DNA of 64,000 nucleotides, from positions 1-64,000 of the forward strand of contig NZ_VLLC01000015.1 of NCBI RefSeq assembly GCF_007830435.1, read 5' to 3'. The notes beneath the pieces are model-generated. The model was not told where the DNA came from and did not search any database. It saw only the letters and a list, made by a program, of their open reading frames with translations. The position numbers and the translations under genes were made by a program. This document shows positions 18,657 through 27,010 of the stretch, piece after piece. Origin of the DNA: Desulfobotulus alkaliphilus (GTDB lineage: Bacteria > Desulfobacterota > Desulfobacteria > Desulfobacterales > ASO4-4). The first letter of the stretch is position 1, and each line of letters begins with the position of its first letter.

Positions 18657-18965
18657 CTGGAGTCTCCTTTTGGGGATTTTGGTGAAAGGTTTACGTTCCT
18701 TATGACACGGATCATCATTATAAATTGCATGATGGTGCTGACTTTTATTATGCCCTTCAGGCCGGACAGGGGAAATCTGGCTTCCGGATTCCTGTCCTGA
18801 TAGTATTTTCCCATCCTGAATACGGCTCTCTTAGTACGGGGAAGATAAGAATTTTCTGATCAAACGATGACTCAGACCTAAAACCATGTTTTTGATTTTT
18901 TTGCAATGCCTGTATCCATCTTCTGGATAATCTGACTTTTGGTGAAAAAAATATTTTCTTGTTTT
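18657..18965. other. Intergenic region between CoA-transferase and acyl-CoA dehydrogenase genes
   Basis: A 309-bp gap without a supported gene. I searched the minus strand by eye for a GG-N10-GC sigma-54 element and found none, so the dehydrogenase probably has a different promoter type or is read through from the CoA-transferase. Only a weak TATCCA/TGGATA hairpin near 18916-18932 is visible. Confidence 0.35.
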
Positions 18966-20342
18966 TCAAGCGGTTTTCAGCTGAAGGTTTGGACTCTGAA
19001 TTTTATGCTTCCTGTCCCCTGCACGCCAGATTCCCATCTTTTGTGCTTCTTCAACCAGTTCGTCACGAAAATCCGGGTGAGCAATGGAAATCAGGGCTTC
19101 TGCCCTTTCCCATGTGGATTTTCCCTTGAGGTTGACCTTGCCGTATTCCGTGACCACCCAATGGGATACCGTGCGGGGAACCGTGATAATGGAGCCCGGT
19201 GTGAAGGTGGGACGGATACGTGAAACCAGTTGTCCGTCCTTTCCTTTTGTGGTGGAGGAAAGGCAGATAAAACTTTTGCCGCCGGGAGCATGGTATGCGC
19301 CGAAGGTGTAGTCAAACTGCCCGCCGGTTCCGGATATGTGGCGGGGTCCTGAAGATTCACTGGAAACCTGTCCGAAAAGGTCCACTTCCACGGCATTGTT
19401 GATGGCAACCATGTTTTCATTCATGGAAATATTAGAGGGTTTGTTGACAAAATCCACGGAATAGCTGGCACAGAAGGGATTTCTGTCGAGGAAATCATAG
19501 AGTTTCCGGGAGCCAAGGGCAAAGGTATAGGCCATTTTACCGGGGCAGTATCTCGTGAATTTACAGGTGATGCGTCCGGCCTCAAACATATCCACAAAGG
19601 AGTCTGCCAGCATTTCCGTATGAACCCCCAGATCCTTAAGATCCGATTCAGCAATCATTTTACCCACGGCATTGGGCATACCGCCGATACCCAGCTGAAT
19701 GCAGGAGCCATCCCGAATTTCTTCCATAATGAGTCTGGCTATGCGGGTGTCTATTTCCGAAGGCGTGGAAGAGGGAAGCTGGAAAAGGGGTTTGTGGTCG
19801 GATTCCACTATCAGATCCACCTCATCAATGTGGATGCCCTCATTGAAGCCGCCATAGCAGTGGGGAATGTTGCGGTTGATTTCCACAATCACTTTTTTTG
19901 CTTTTTTGGCCACTGCCATTTGTATGGAGTTGGATGTGCCGAAATTGAAATATCCCCTTTCATCCATGGGTGCCACGGCCACAAGAAAGACATCGGAATC
20001 TATGATGTCATAGTAACCCGGCCCCTCATGGAAAAGGAAGGGCACATAAAAACAGTTGCCCGCATCATGGAGCTTCCTGTCTCCTCCTGAAAAATGCCAG
20101 TTGTTGTAAATGAAGCGGGTGGCTGTAGGATCAGCCTTGGCAACGGCGGCAAGTCCTGGGAAGGTCATGGCCCTGACTTTTACGTCTTCCAGTTCATTGA
20201 CCCGCTCTGCAAGGGCGGCATCCAGTGTCAGGGGAGCGCAGGCAAAATTGCCGTAATCCACCCAGTTGCCGGATTTGACTTCAGCTACGGCCTGCCCGGG
20301 GCTGCGCATTTTTTTATTATAAGATACGAGATAAGAGCTCAT
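18966..20342 (-). CDS. Acyl-CoA:acetate CoA-transferase (acetyl-CoA hydrolase/transferase family), copy 1
   Basis: 458 residues. Sequence style and length match the butyryl-CoA:acetate / 4-hydroxybutyrate CoA-transferase group: GNWVDYGNF at the N-terminus, GIGGMPNAVG (about 218-227), GVHTEM with the probable catalytic Glu at 243, VEVDLFGQVSSE and the SGTGGQFDY loop. These enzymes swap CoA between acetyl-CoA and a short-chain acid. It has a sigma-54 promoter at 20433-20449 and an enhancer-binding protein gene directly upstream. A paralogue with the same neighbourhood lies at 27011-28381. Substrate (butyrate, propionate, isobutyrate) cannot be decided from sequence. Confidence 0.88.
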   Translation of the reverse strand: MSSYLVSYNKKMRSPGQAVAEVKSGNWVDYGNFACAPLTLDAALAERVNELEDVKVRAMTFPGLAAVAKADPTATRFIYNNWHFSGGDRKLHDAGNCFYVPFLFHEGPGYYDIIDSDVFLVAVAPMDERGYFNFGTSNSIQMAVAKKAKKVIVEINRNIPHCYGGFNEGIHIDEVDLIVESDHKPLFQLPSSTPSEIDTRIARLIMEEIRDGSCIQLGIGGMPNAVGKMIAESDLKDLGVHTEMLADSFVDMFEAGRITCKFTRYCPGKMAYTFALGSRKLYDFLDRNPFCASYSVDFVNKPSNISMNENMVAINNAVEVDLFGQVSSESSGPRHISGTGGQFDYTFGAYHAPGGKSFICLSSTTKGKDGQLVSRIRPTFTPGSIITVPRTVSHWVVTEYGKVNLKGKSTWERAEALISIAHPDFRDELVEEAQKMGIWRAGDRKHKIQSPNLQLKTA

Positions 20343-20432
20343 GGATTCCTCCTTGGTGTCCCTGTGGGGTAAAAAGTCAGCTTAAATTTCTGACAGGTCT
20401 GATTGCGCCGGCATCGTGTCTGACAGCCATTG

Positions 20433-20449
20433 TTGCCATAAGCGTGCCA
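20433..20449 (-). promoter_or_regulatory. Sigma-54 promoter of CoA-transferase gene 1
   Basis: On the minus strand the sequence reads TGGCACGCTTATGGCAA. TGGCAC is the exact -24 box, and the GG-N10-GC spacing is kept, with -12 box TGGCA instead of TTGCA. It is 91 bp upstream of the CoA-transferase start codon and downstream of the sigma-54 activator gene at 20811-22838. The rest of the 468-bp gap 20343-20810 holds no supported gene. Confidence 0.75.
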
Positions 20450-20810
20450 CGGCACCTTTTTTCCGGACCATGAAAGGAGGAAGAAGGCAGGGGGAAGCCG
20501 GGGGTGTTTAATCAACCCGGTAGAAAAAGCCTGTCTTTAATTTTTTATTAATTGCCTATATTTAAATGTTATTGGAAGGTTGTGCGGTCATAAAATGATT
20601 TGATTCCCATCTTTTTTTACCGTTATGTTTTATTCTTTTTCGATGGAAGCAAGGGGTGAGGGAGTTTTTGTAGTGTTTTGGGTATTGGGGCAGGTCTAGG
20701 GTGAAATTACCACATATACCTGCTGTGTTCATGGAAATCAGGTGTAAAAACAGGGATGTTTTGAAATGTGTGGCGTTTTCACCCTATTATGGGAGGGTTT
20801 ATTGCCTTTT

Positions 20811-22838
20811 TCAGGAGAGACCATGCTGGCGCAGTTTGGTGAAAAGGGTTTTTCTGTGTATCCCCAGAGCTTCTGCCGCACGACCTTTATGCCACTGGTG
20901 CTCCTTGAGGGTACGGATAAGGATTTCCCGTTCATAATTATCCATGGCCTGACGGAGATCCATGGGAACTGTTCCGGTTGCAGGGCTGTTCTCACCGGAT
21001 AAAGCCGAAGGCTGGGTGCTTCCCGGCAAATCGATCTGTTCCAGTGTCAGATAGCGGTGGACCGTGTTTTGAAGCTCCCGGATATTGCCCGGCCAGTTAT
21101 GCGAAGTGAAAACATCTATGATCCTTGCGGGAATGGGGGGAATATGGCCGGAAGGATCAAAGGCCTTGACAAAATGATCCACAAGCAAAGGAATGTCTTC
21201 CCGTCTTTTCCTTAAGGGAGGCAGGAGGATGGGGATGATGTGGATACGGTAAAAGAAATCCTCCCGCATCAGGTTTTTCCTTACATGGTCCCTGAGGTCC
21301 CTGTTTGTGGCCGCAAGAATACGGATATTGCTGTCTTTTCGCATGGAAGCGCCCACCGGTGTATATCCGCCGCCCTCAATGGCCCGCAGCAGTTTAACCT
21401 GCAGGGAAAGGGGAAGCTCACCAATTTCATCGAGAAAAAGGGTGCCGCCATCGGCCATATCCATATAGCCCTTTTTATCACTGACGGCACCGGTGAAGGC
21501 TCCTTTCACATGACCGAAAAACTCACTTTCCATGAGGTTTTCAGGAATGGCTCCGCAGTTGACAACCACAAAGGCCTTGTCCCGTCTGTCGCTGAGATCG
21601 TGAATGGCCTGGGCCACAAGCTCCTTTCCCGTACCGGATTCTCCAAGGATGATGACATTGGCGCTGGATGCCGCAGCCTTCATGATGAGGTCATAAACAT
21701 CCTGCATTTTTGGGCTTTTTCCTATGATTTTACCAAACTTGTAGCGATCCCTGAGGCCGGAGCGCAAAAGGATGTTTTCCTTCTGCAGGCTGGCTTCCCT
21801 CTCTTTCAGTATGGTTTCTTCCTCTTTTCGTTTAGTAATATCAATGAGCATGACCTGAATGCAATCCACAAAACCTTTGCTGTCAAAAACTGGAGAATTG
21901 ACCGCATAAAACCACTGAAGGGTTCTTGTGCACTGTACTTCCATGCGCAGGGTTTCACCGGAAAAGACCCTTTCCCGGATACCCGGAGTAAAAAGGGATG
22001 CTATTCCCGGAAGGGCATCCTCACAGAGGATACCCGTGGCATCCATGCCCGTACGTTCCACAAGCAGGCGGTTCATGTAGCGGATACGCAGATCTCTGGT
22101 ATAGATGAAAATAAAGCCTTCAAAGTTTTCCAGAATGGCATTCAGCTGGGATTCACGCTGGCGCAGGGCATCTTCCGCCTGCTTTCGGGTGGTGATATCC
22201 AGAAAAGAGGCGATGCTGCGCCGGGTTCCGGCAATGACACCGACTTTCATATAAATATCCATGATGCGGCCATGGCGGTCGGTGATGCGGCATTCATATT
22301 CCGTGGGTACTTTGTTGCCGGGCTGACGGCGGCCATAGTGGTACTGCTGCATGCGGTCCCTGTCTTCGGGTACAATGAACTCCGACCATTTTTTTCTGCC
22401 GTGTATCTCTTCCCTGCTGTAGCCGGTCATTTCCTGAAACCTTGCATTGGCGCAGGTAATGGTCATATCCTCTTCAATGATGATGGTGCCGGTTCCCGTT
22501 GTTTCGAAAACGGTTTTATACATGCGCATGTGCTCATGGGTGGAAAGATTCCTGTGCAGAACCTTTGCAATGCGTCCGGTCATGTCCGCAGCCTGCTGCA
22601 GCAGGAAGGGAGAAAGGCCATGGTCTTCCGTCAGCGTCATATGGAGGGGGCCGTCCGGAATTTTTTCCGTATGGGCCATGGGAAAATGAGCACCTTCCGA
22701 TTTGACTGCATTGGGAAGAAAACGAAGGCAGGCGATGTCGAAATTTTCCTGTATGCACTTTTCCGATTCACGGAGAAAATCGTCCAGAAACCTGGCTCTT
22801 TCAGCAAGCTGCAGCAGCTGGTGGCAGAGGGGCATCAT
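20811..22838 (-). CDS. Sigma-54-dependent transcriptional activator with PAS domains, copy 1
   Basis: 675 residues: an about 100-residue N-terminal region, two PAS domains (about 105-220 and 225-340), a coiled-coil linker, an AAA+ domain with Walker A GESGTGKE (399-406), the sigma-54 contact loop GAFTGA (446-451) and Walker B TLFLDE (466-471), and a C-terminal Fis-type helix-turn-helix (about 635-672). With no receiver domain it probably senses through PAS. The start overlaps the mscS stop codon (22835-22838), so the two are coupled. The likely target is the sigma-54 promoter of the CoA-transferase gene just downstream. A shorter paralogue is at 24987-26747. Confidence 0.93.
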   Translation of the reverse strand: MMPLCHQLLQLAERARFLDDFLRESEKCIQENFDIACLRFLPNAVKSEGAHFPMAHTEKIPDGPLHMTLTEDHGLSPFLLQQAADMTGRIAKVLHRNLSTHEHMRMYKTVFETTGTGTIIIEEDMTITCANARFQEMTGYSREEIHGRKKWSEFIVPEDRDRMQQYHYGRRQPGNKVPTEYECRITDRHGRIMDIYMKVGVIAGTRRSIASFLDITTRKQAEDALRQRESQLNAILENFEGFIFIYTRDLRIRYMNRLLVERTGMDATGILCEDALPGIASLFTPGIRERVFSGETLRMEVQCTRTLQWFYAVNSPVFDSKGFVDCIQVMLIDITKRKEEETILKEREASLQKENILLRSGLRDRYKFGKIIGKSPKMQDVYDLIMKAAASSANVIILGESGTGKELVAQAIHDLSDRRDKAFVVVNCGAIPENLMESEFFGHVKGAFTGAVSDKKGYMDMADGGTLFLDEIGELPLSLQVKLLRAIEGGGYTPVGASMRKDSNIRILAATNRDLRDHVRKNLMREDFFYRIHIIPILLPPLRKRREDIPLLVDHFVKAFDPSGHIPPIPARIIDVFTSHNWPGNIRELQNTVHRYLTLEQIDLPGSTQPSALSGENSPATGTVPMDLRQAMDNYEREILIRTLKEHQWHKGRAAEALGIHRKTLFTKLRQHGLS

Positions 22839-23983
22839 TTTTGGGCATCCTGGGCAGCGGGTGGAATAAAGACCTGGGGAGCCTCGGACTCCGGCAGGTT
22901 TTCAAAGTAAATAGACCTGCTGGGGAATGCAAAGGATGTGCCTTCTTCTTCCACGATAGCCTTGATGAAAAGGGCCAGTGCTTCTTTTGCGGCCAGCCAT
23001 TCTCCCCAGACCGTGGTCCGGGTAAAGCAATAAACCATGATATCAATGGAAGAGTCGGAAAAGCGGTCAACGCGCACAAAAAGGGGAACTTCCGGCGGAT
23101 TGGCAAAGGCCGGATTTTCCAGCAGATGATTTTCTATGCGGTCCCGAATCCTCCTCAGTGCATCCAGAGTGGTGCGGTATTCAAGGCCAATGGTCCAGAA
23201 AATTCTTCTGTGGGTCATATCGGAAAAATTGGTCAGTGTATTGTCGGAAAGCCGCGCATTGGGTACAAAGACCGGAGCTCTGTCAAAACGGCGGATGCGG
23301 GTGGAGCGGAAACCGATTTCTTCAACGGTGCCTTCCACAACACCTTCCACATGAATCCAGTCGCCTTTGCCAAAGCGACGTTCTGTCAGAATCAGGATGC
23401 CGGAAATAAGATTTTTGAACAGATCTTGGGCACCCAGAGCGACGGCCACGCCAAAAAGACCGAAACCAGCAAGAACCGGGCCGACCTTAATCCCCCACAT
23501 GTCCAGAATGGTGGCGGCACCGATGGCAATAATGGCAATTTTTACGGCTTTCTGCGCCCAGTCCAAAAGGGCCTCGCCCACCTTTTCTTTCACATTGCCG
23601 AGGAGTCTGAACAGGGGAGGGACAGCGGAAAGCAGGGCCCAGAAAATCATAAAGGCTACCATGGACCGGATCAGTTTTTCAGAAAACAGAGCAGCACTGC
23701 CTTCCAGATTCAGAAAACGCAGGGCAAAAAAGATACCTAAGATAATGGGAACGAGACGTACGGGTGGTTCCAGAGAGGCAACGATTTCATCGTCCAGCCG
23801 GGTTTCTGTCTGGCTGCTCAGTTTTTTAAGGCGGTTGAGCAGCCACTGGACAACGGTACGCCGGAGCATGAGAAAAAAGATGATAATACCGGCAGCCGCA
23901 AGATAACGGGCAATGGGAATACCCATGAATCCATGATTCCATACATCAATGGTTATTGTAAAAAATTCCCTAAAGGACTCCAT
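22835..23983 (-). CDS. MscS-family mechanosensitive channel
   Basis: 382 residues from ATG 23983, chosen for the GGGAGG just upstream. Hydrophobic helices lie in the N-terminal half; the pore-lining TM3-type segment reads GFGLFGVAVALGAQDLFKN, followed by the cytoplasmic beta domain (GDWIHVEGVVEGTVEEIGFRS cut short here: GDWIHVEG...IGFRST) and an alpha/beta C-terminal domain. This is the core of MscS-type channels with one extra N-terminal helix pair. Its stop overlaps the start of the sigma-54 activator gene by 4 bp, an unusual pairing that may link osmotic or acid stress to acid metabolism. Confidence 0.9.
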   Translation of the reverse strand: MESFREFFTITIDVWNHGFMGIPIARYLAAAGIIIFFLMLRRTVVQWLLNRLKKLSSQTETRLDDEIVASLEPPVRLVPIILGIFFALRFLNLEGSAALFSEKLIRSMVAFMIFWALLSAVPPLFRLLGNVKEKVGEALLDWAQKAVKIAIIAIGAATILDMWGIKVGPVLAGFGLFGVAVALGAQDLFKNLISGILILTERRFGKGDWIHVEGVVEGTVEEIGFRSTRIRRFDRAPVFVPNARLSDNTLTNFSDMTHRRIFWTIGLEYRTTLDALRRIRDRIENHLLENPAFANPPEVPLFVRVDRFSDSSIDIMVYCFTRTTVWGEWLAAKEALALFIKAIVEEEGTSFAFPSRSIYFENLPESEAPQVFIPPAAQDAQK

Positions 23984-24170
23984 GAAACCTCCCTGTTTGC
24001 CTGCATGAACATGCAGGGATAAATTTTCGGGCAAGTATACGGTCCGGGCTTTCCAGCGTCAAGCGAGGGGACGGATATCAGCCCTGTCATTTTACAGGCT
24101 CAGTTCCGAATGGCTGAAAGATTGTGGTCATCGGATTCATTAACACTGATAATCAGTGGAATGGTATAAT

Positions 24171-24650
24171 ATGAGTGTTTTTTTTCCCTGGGAGACGCAT
24201 CTGCTGTCTTCCGATGAATTTTGGCTGATGGGGCTTTTTCTTTCTGCCTTTGTGGCGGCAACCCTTTTGCCCGGAGCTTCGGAAGTGGTTCTTGTGGCAG
24301 CCCTGCTGAATGGCAAAGACCCCGTTGCGGCAGTTCTTGCCGCTACCACGGGCAATGTTTTAGGGGCTGTTACCACCTTTTATCTTGGTAATTTTGCAGG
24401 AGAGCGGGCAGGACGTTTTCTTGGTATTTCCGAAGAAAAAAAGCAGCTGTCCGCCCGGTGGATTTCCCGCTATGGTTCATGGCTGCTTCTCTTTTCATGG
24501 GTACCCGTTGTGGGAGATCCTCTGGTTTTTGCCGCAGGTATTTTGCGAATGAGGGTTCTGCTTTTTTTGATTTTCATGGTTTTCGGAAAGCTGCTTCGCT
24601 ATATTCTGGTGGCATGGCTGACCATCGGAGCAGGTCTTCTTTATGGTTGA
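24171..24650 (+). CDS. YqaA-like VTT-domain membrane protein (DedA superfamily)
   Basis: 159 residues from ATG 24171; a GTG in frame at 24156 is the alternative. About four hydrophobic helices with the VTT/SNARE-associated motif: FVAATLLPGASEVVL, then ATTGNVLGAVTTFYLG and SWVPVVGDPLVFAAG, as in YqaA. The family is linked to lipid scrambling or transport at the membrane. It is divergent from mscS. A TATAAT at 24163-24168 ends two bases before the ATG, so either the promoter lies elsewhere or the true start is further in. Confidence 0.82.
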   Translation: MSVFFPWETHLLSSDEFWLMGLFLSAFVAATLLPGASEVVLVAALLNGKDPVAAVLAATTGNVLGAVTTFYLGNFAGERAGRFLGISEEKKQLSARWISRYGSWLLLFSWVPVVGDPLVFAAGILRMRVLLFLIFMVFGKLLRYILVAWLTIGAGLLYG

Positions 24651-24667
24651 AGCATCCTTTATTTTTT

Positions 24668-24890
24668 CTGATTACCACTGTCTTTCAGCCATATAAACCT
24701 TAATCATGGAAATTATAAGATCAGATTTTACGCATGTTAGCGGGCACCCGTAAAGGGTGCCCCTACACAAAACAGGGCCGTAAAATCCATTCGTAGGGGC
24801 AGGCCTTGCGCCTGCCCGTATTAAAGCCCGCACCATGGGCCTGACAACAACCGGACCAGCAGGCTGTGGCTGAGTCAGGGTAGTAATCAG
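24668..24890 (-). mobile_element. Family B non-coding element, copy B1
   Basis: 223 bp, the reverse orientation of copies B2 and B3, bounded by CTGATTAC (24668-24675) and GTAATCAG (24883-24890). Inside are two palindromes typical of this family: GGGCACCC/GGGTGCCC around 24743-24764 and a GGGGCAGGCC...GCCTGCCC hairpin around 24796-24818. The flanks share only a T-run, so the target duplication has decayed. Any reading frame across it is a by-product of the palindromes. Confidence 0.85.
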
Positions 24891-24986
24891 ATGGTTTTTT
24901 ATCTTTAAGTTTTTATGACGGTTTCTGACAACCGTCTTTTGCAGGCTCTGACCCATAACCCCAATGCATCAAAAAGGACGCATCCC

Positions 24987-26747
24987 ATGCAGGAAAATCA
25001 AAGGGAACACTGGCGTGACCGGGTGGAAAAAGCAGAAACGGACGCACGTTTTTACCGGATGATTTTTGAAAAGTCCACGGCCCCCACCATTGTCATTGAA
25101 TCGGACTATACCATCAGCCGCATCAATGAGCGGGTTGAGGAGCTTCTGGGATATTCCAAAGAAGAAATTGAAGGAAAGATTGAGTGGCTGCGTTTTGTGG
25201 TGAAAGAAGATCTGGAACGTATGATGCGGTATCATCATATGCGGAGAAAAGATCCCGGAGCCGCCCCCGGTGAGTATGAGTGTCGTCTCATGAACCGGGA
25301 AGGTCAGGTCCATGATATCCTGATAAAACTGGATATGATCCGGGGAACCACCACCAGCGTGGCCACCCTTGTTAATGTGACGGCGGAAAAGGCCGTTGTT
25401 AAAACACTGAGGCAGAGGGAAGCGGAGTTCCGGGCCATTGTGGAACATTTTACAGGCTTTCTTTATACCTGCCATAAGGACTATCGCTTAGCCTACATCA
25501 ATCGTCCCTTAGGGGAAAGAACCGGCATGAATCTGGACTCAGGACCCTGCTTCAAGGTGGTGTATGGCAGGGAAGATCCCTGCCCGTGGTGTGAGAATCA
25601 AGAAACCTTTTCCGGTAAAACCGTGGAAACGGAGCGGCTCGATCCTGTGGATGAGCGCTGGTATAATGTTATTACCACCCCCATCTGCGGAGAAGACGGG
25701 GAGGTACTGCTCCGGCAGACCGTCATGGTGGACATTACGGACAGAAAGATGGCGGAGGAGAGGATGCGGTCCCGGGCGGCCCTGCTCATGGAGGAAAACC
25801 AGCGGCTGAAATCCAGCCTGAAGGACCGCTACCGTTTCCATGGAATTGTGGGAAAGAGTCCTGAAATGCAGGGCGTTTATGACCGTATTCTTCAGGCCGC
25901 AGGCAGTGGTGCTGCCGTGGTGATCCGGGGAGAATCCGGAACGGGAAAGGAGCTGGTGGCAAAGGCCATCCATGGCCTGAGCCAGCGGAAAAACGGTCCC
26001 TTTGTGCCGGTGAACTGTGGTGCCATCCCTGAAAACCTCATGGAAAGTGAGTTTTTCGGTTACAAAAAAGGAGCCTTTACCGGTGCGGATACGGATAAAA
26101 AGGGGCTGCTGGAAATGTCTAGTGGGGGAACGCTTTTTCTGGATGAGGTGGGAGAAATTCCCTTGTCCATGCAGGTCAAACTGCTCCGTGCCCTGGAGGG
26201 TAACGGTTTTCGGCCTCTGGGAGGCAGAGAGCATATTTCCACAGACCTGCGGATCATTGCCGCCACCCACAGAAATATGGAAGCCATGGTGGCAGAGGGA
26301 CGGATGCGGCAGGATTTCTTTTACCGCCTTCATATTATTCCCATTTACCTGCCGCCCTTAAGGGAAAGGAAGTCGGACATATCCCTTCTTGTGGAACACT
26401 TTCTTTCTGCCATGGGCGATGAGCTCAGTTCCGGGGTGGATGCAAGGGTAATGGAGGCTTTTTTCCGTTATCCATGGCCCGGTAATGTCCGGGAACTGCA
26501 GAATGTTCTGCAACGCTATGTTACCCTTGGAACTCTGGATCTGCCGGTTTCTTCCGCAGAGGACACAAATGTTTCGGATCGTACACTGAAAGACCGTCTG
26601 GATCTGTATGAACGGGAAGTTCTTCTGGAAACCCTGAAACAGTGTGAGGGACATCGGGGACACACGGCAGACCTTCTGGGTATTGACCGAAGAACCCTTG
26701 AAAGAAAAATGAACCGGTTTAAGCTGCGGGAAAACGATACGGCATAG
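24987..26747 (+). CDS. Sigma-54-dependent transcriptional activator with PAS domains, copy 2
   Basis: 586 residues from ATG 24987 (AAAAAGGA upstream; an in-frame ATG at 24915 is the alternative). Two PAS domains (about 20-135 and 145-255), AAA+ with Walker A GESGTGKE (315-322) and GAFTGA (362-367), and a C-terminal Fis-type HTH. It is a clear paralogue of the activator at 20811-22838 but lacks about 85 N-terminal residues. Its second PAS domain carries Cys188, Cys199 and Cys202 (CFKVV...PCPWC), absent from copy 1, a possible redox or metal site. It lies upstream of CoA-transferase gene 2, which has a matching sigma-54 promoter. Confidence 0.92.
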   Translation: MQENQREHWRDRVEKAETDARFYRMIFEKSTAPTIVIESDYTISRINERVEELLGYSKEEIEGKIEWLRFVVKEDLERMMRYHHMRRKDPGAAPGEYECRLMNREGQVHDILIKLDMIRGTTTSVATLVNVTAEKAVVKTLRQREAEFRAIVEHFTGFLYTCHKDYRLAYINRPLGERTGMNLDSGPCFKVVYGREDPCPWCENQETFSGKTVETERLDPVDERWYNVITTPICGEDGEVLLRQTVMVDITDRKMAEERMRSRAALLMEENQRLKSSLKDRYRFHGIVGKSPEMQGVYDRILQAAGSGAAVVIRGESGTGKELVAKAIHGLSQRKNGPFVPVNCGAIPENLMESEFFGYKKGAFTGADTDKKGLLEMSSGGTLFLDEVGEIPLSMQVKLLRALEGNGFRPLGGREHISTDLRIIAATHRNMEAMVAEGRMRQDFFYRLHIIPIYLPPLRERKSDISLLVEHFLSAMGDELSSGVDARVMEAFFRYPWPGNVRELQNVLQRYVTLGTLDLPVSSAEDTNVSDRTLKDRLDLYEREVLLETLKQCEGHRGHTADLLGIDRRTLERKMNRFKLRENDTA

Positions 26748-26778
26748 TTGTCGTATTATGCGGCGCACATGCCGTATC
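26736..26778 (+). other. Stem-loop overlapping the activator-2 stop codon
   Basis: GATACGGCAT at 26736-26745 and ATGCCGTATC at 26769-26778 form a perfect 10-bp inverted repeat. A shorter alternative is ATACG-N10-CGTAT at 26737-26756, whose 10-base loop GCATAGTTGT is identical to the loop of the terminator at 26832-26869. The TAG stop codon is inside the structure. Lying about 190 bp upstream of the sigma-54 promoter, it could also be an activator-binding site. Confidence 0.55.
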
Positions 26779-26831
26779 CTTGGAGGCGCCAGTAATCACG
26801 GGATGATAGGGTGAACAATGTTTATTTTTAG

Positions 26832-26880
26832 CCGGATCCAATGCGGCATAGTTGTCGCATTGGATCCGGTTTTATATTTT
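26832..26880 (+). terminator. Terminator with conserved loop, possibly doubling as enhancer site
   Basis: CCGGATCCAATGCG (26832-26845) pairs perfectly with CGCATTGGATCCGG (26856-26869), loop GCATAGTTGT, followed by a T-rich tract. It ends transcription of activator gene 2. The ATGCG-N10-CGCAT core repeats the ATACG-N10-CGTAT motif 100 bp upstream with the same N10 and is about 85 bp upstream of the -24 box at 26934, a normal distance for an enhancer. Confidence 0.75.
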
Positions 26881-26933
26881 TTGAAATCGGATTTTTTGTA
26901 ATTTGTTCTTTAAAATCAATATGATGATATGTT

Positions 26934-26949
26934 TGGCCCGGCCATTGCA
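26934..26949 (+). promoter_or_regulatory. Sigma-54 promoter of CoA-transferase gene 2
   Basis: TGGCCC-N5-TTGCA, with exact GG-N10-GC spacing, 62 bp upstream of the ATG at 27011. One mismatch from the TGGCAC-N5-TTGCA consensus. The adjacent upstream gene encodes a sigma-54 activator. Confidence 0.85.
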
Positions 26950-27010
26950 ATACTGGATGTCAACCAAAGCGAATGCCGTCAGAAGGCGGTATCAACCAAA
27001 GGAGGACACC

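Noticed and set aside
17424-18800. A 458-codon plus-strand frame opposite the acyl-CoA dehydrogenase gene
   Set aside because: Mirror frame of a conserved enzyme with no independent coding signal.
18657-18965. A possible sigma-54 promoter for the acyl-CoA dehydrogenase gene
   Set aside because: The best candidate (AGCAC...TGCAA on the minus strand near 18730-18745) has 9 instead of 10 bases between the key dinucleotides and lacks the GG.
21240-22910. A 556-codon plus-strand frame opposite activator gene 1
   Set aside because: Antisense to a complete PAS-AAA-HTH protein, no ribosome-binding site, no recognisable domain.
24672-24956. A 94-codon minus-strand frame in the gap before activator gene 2
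   Set aside because: It is the translation of family B element B1 and its palindromes; no ribosome-binding site or homology.
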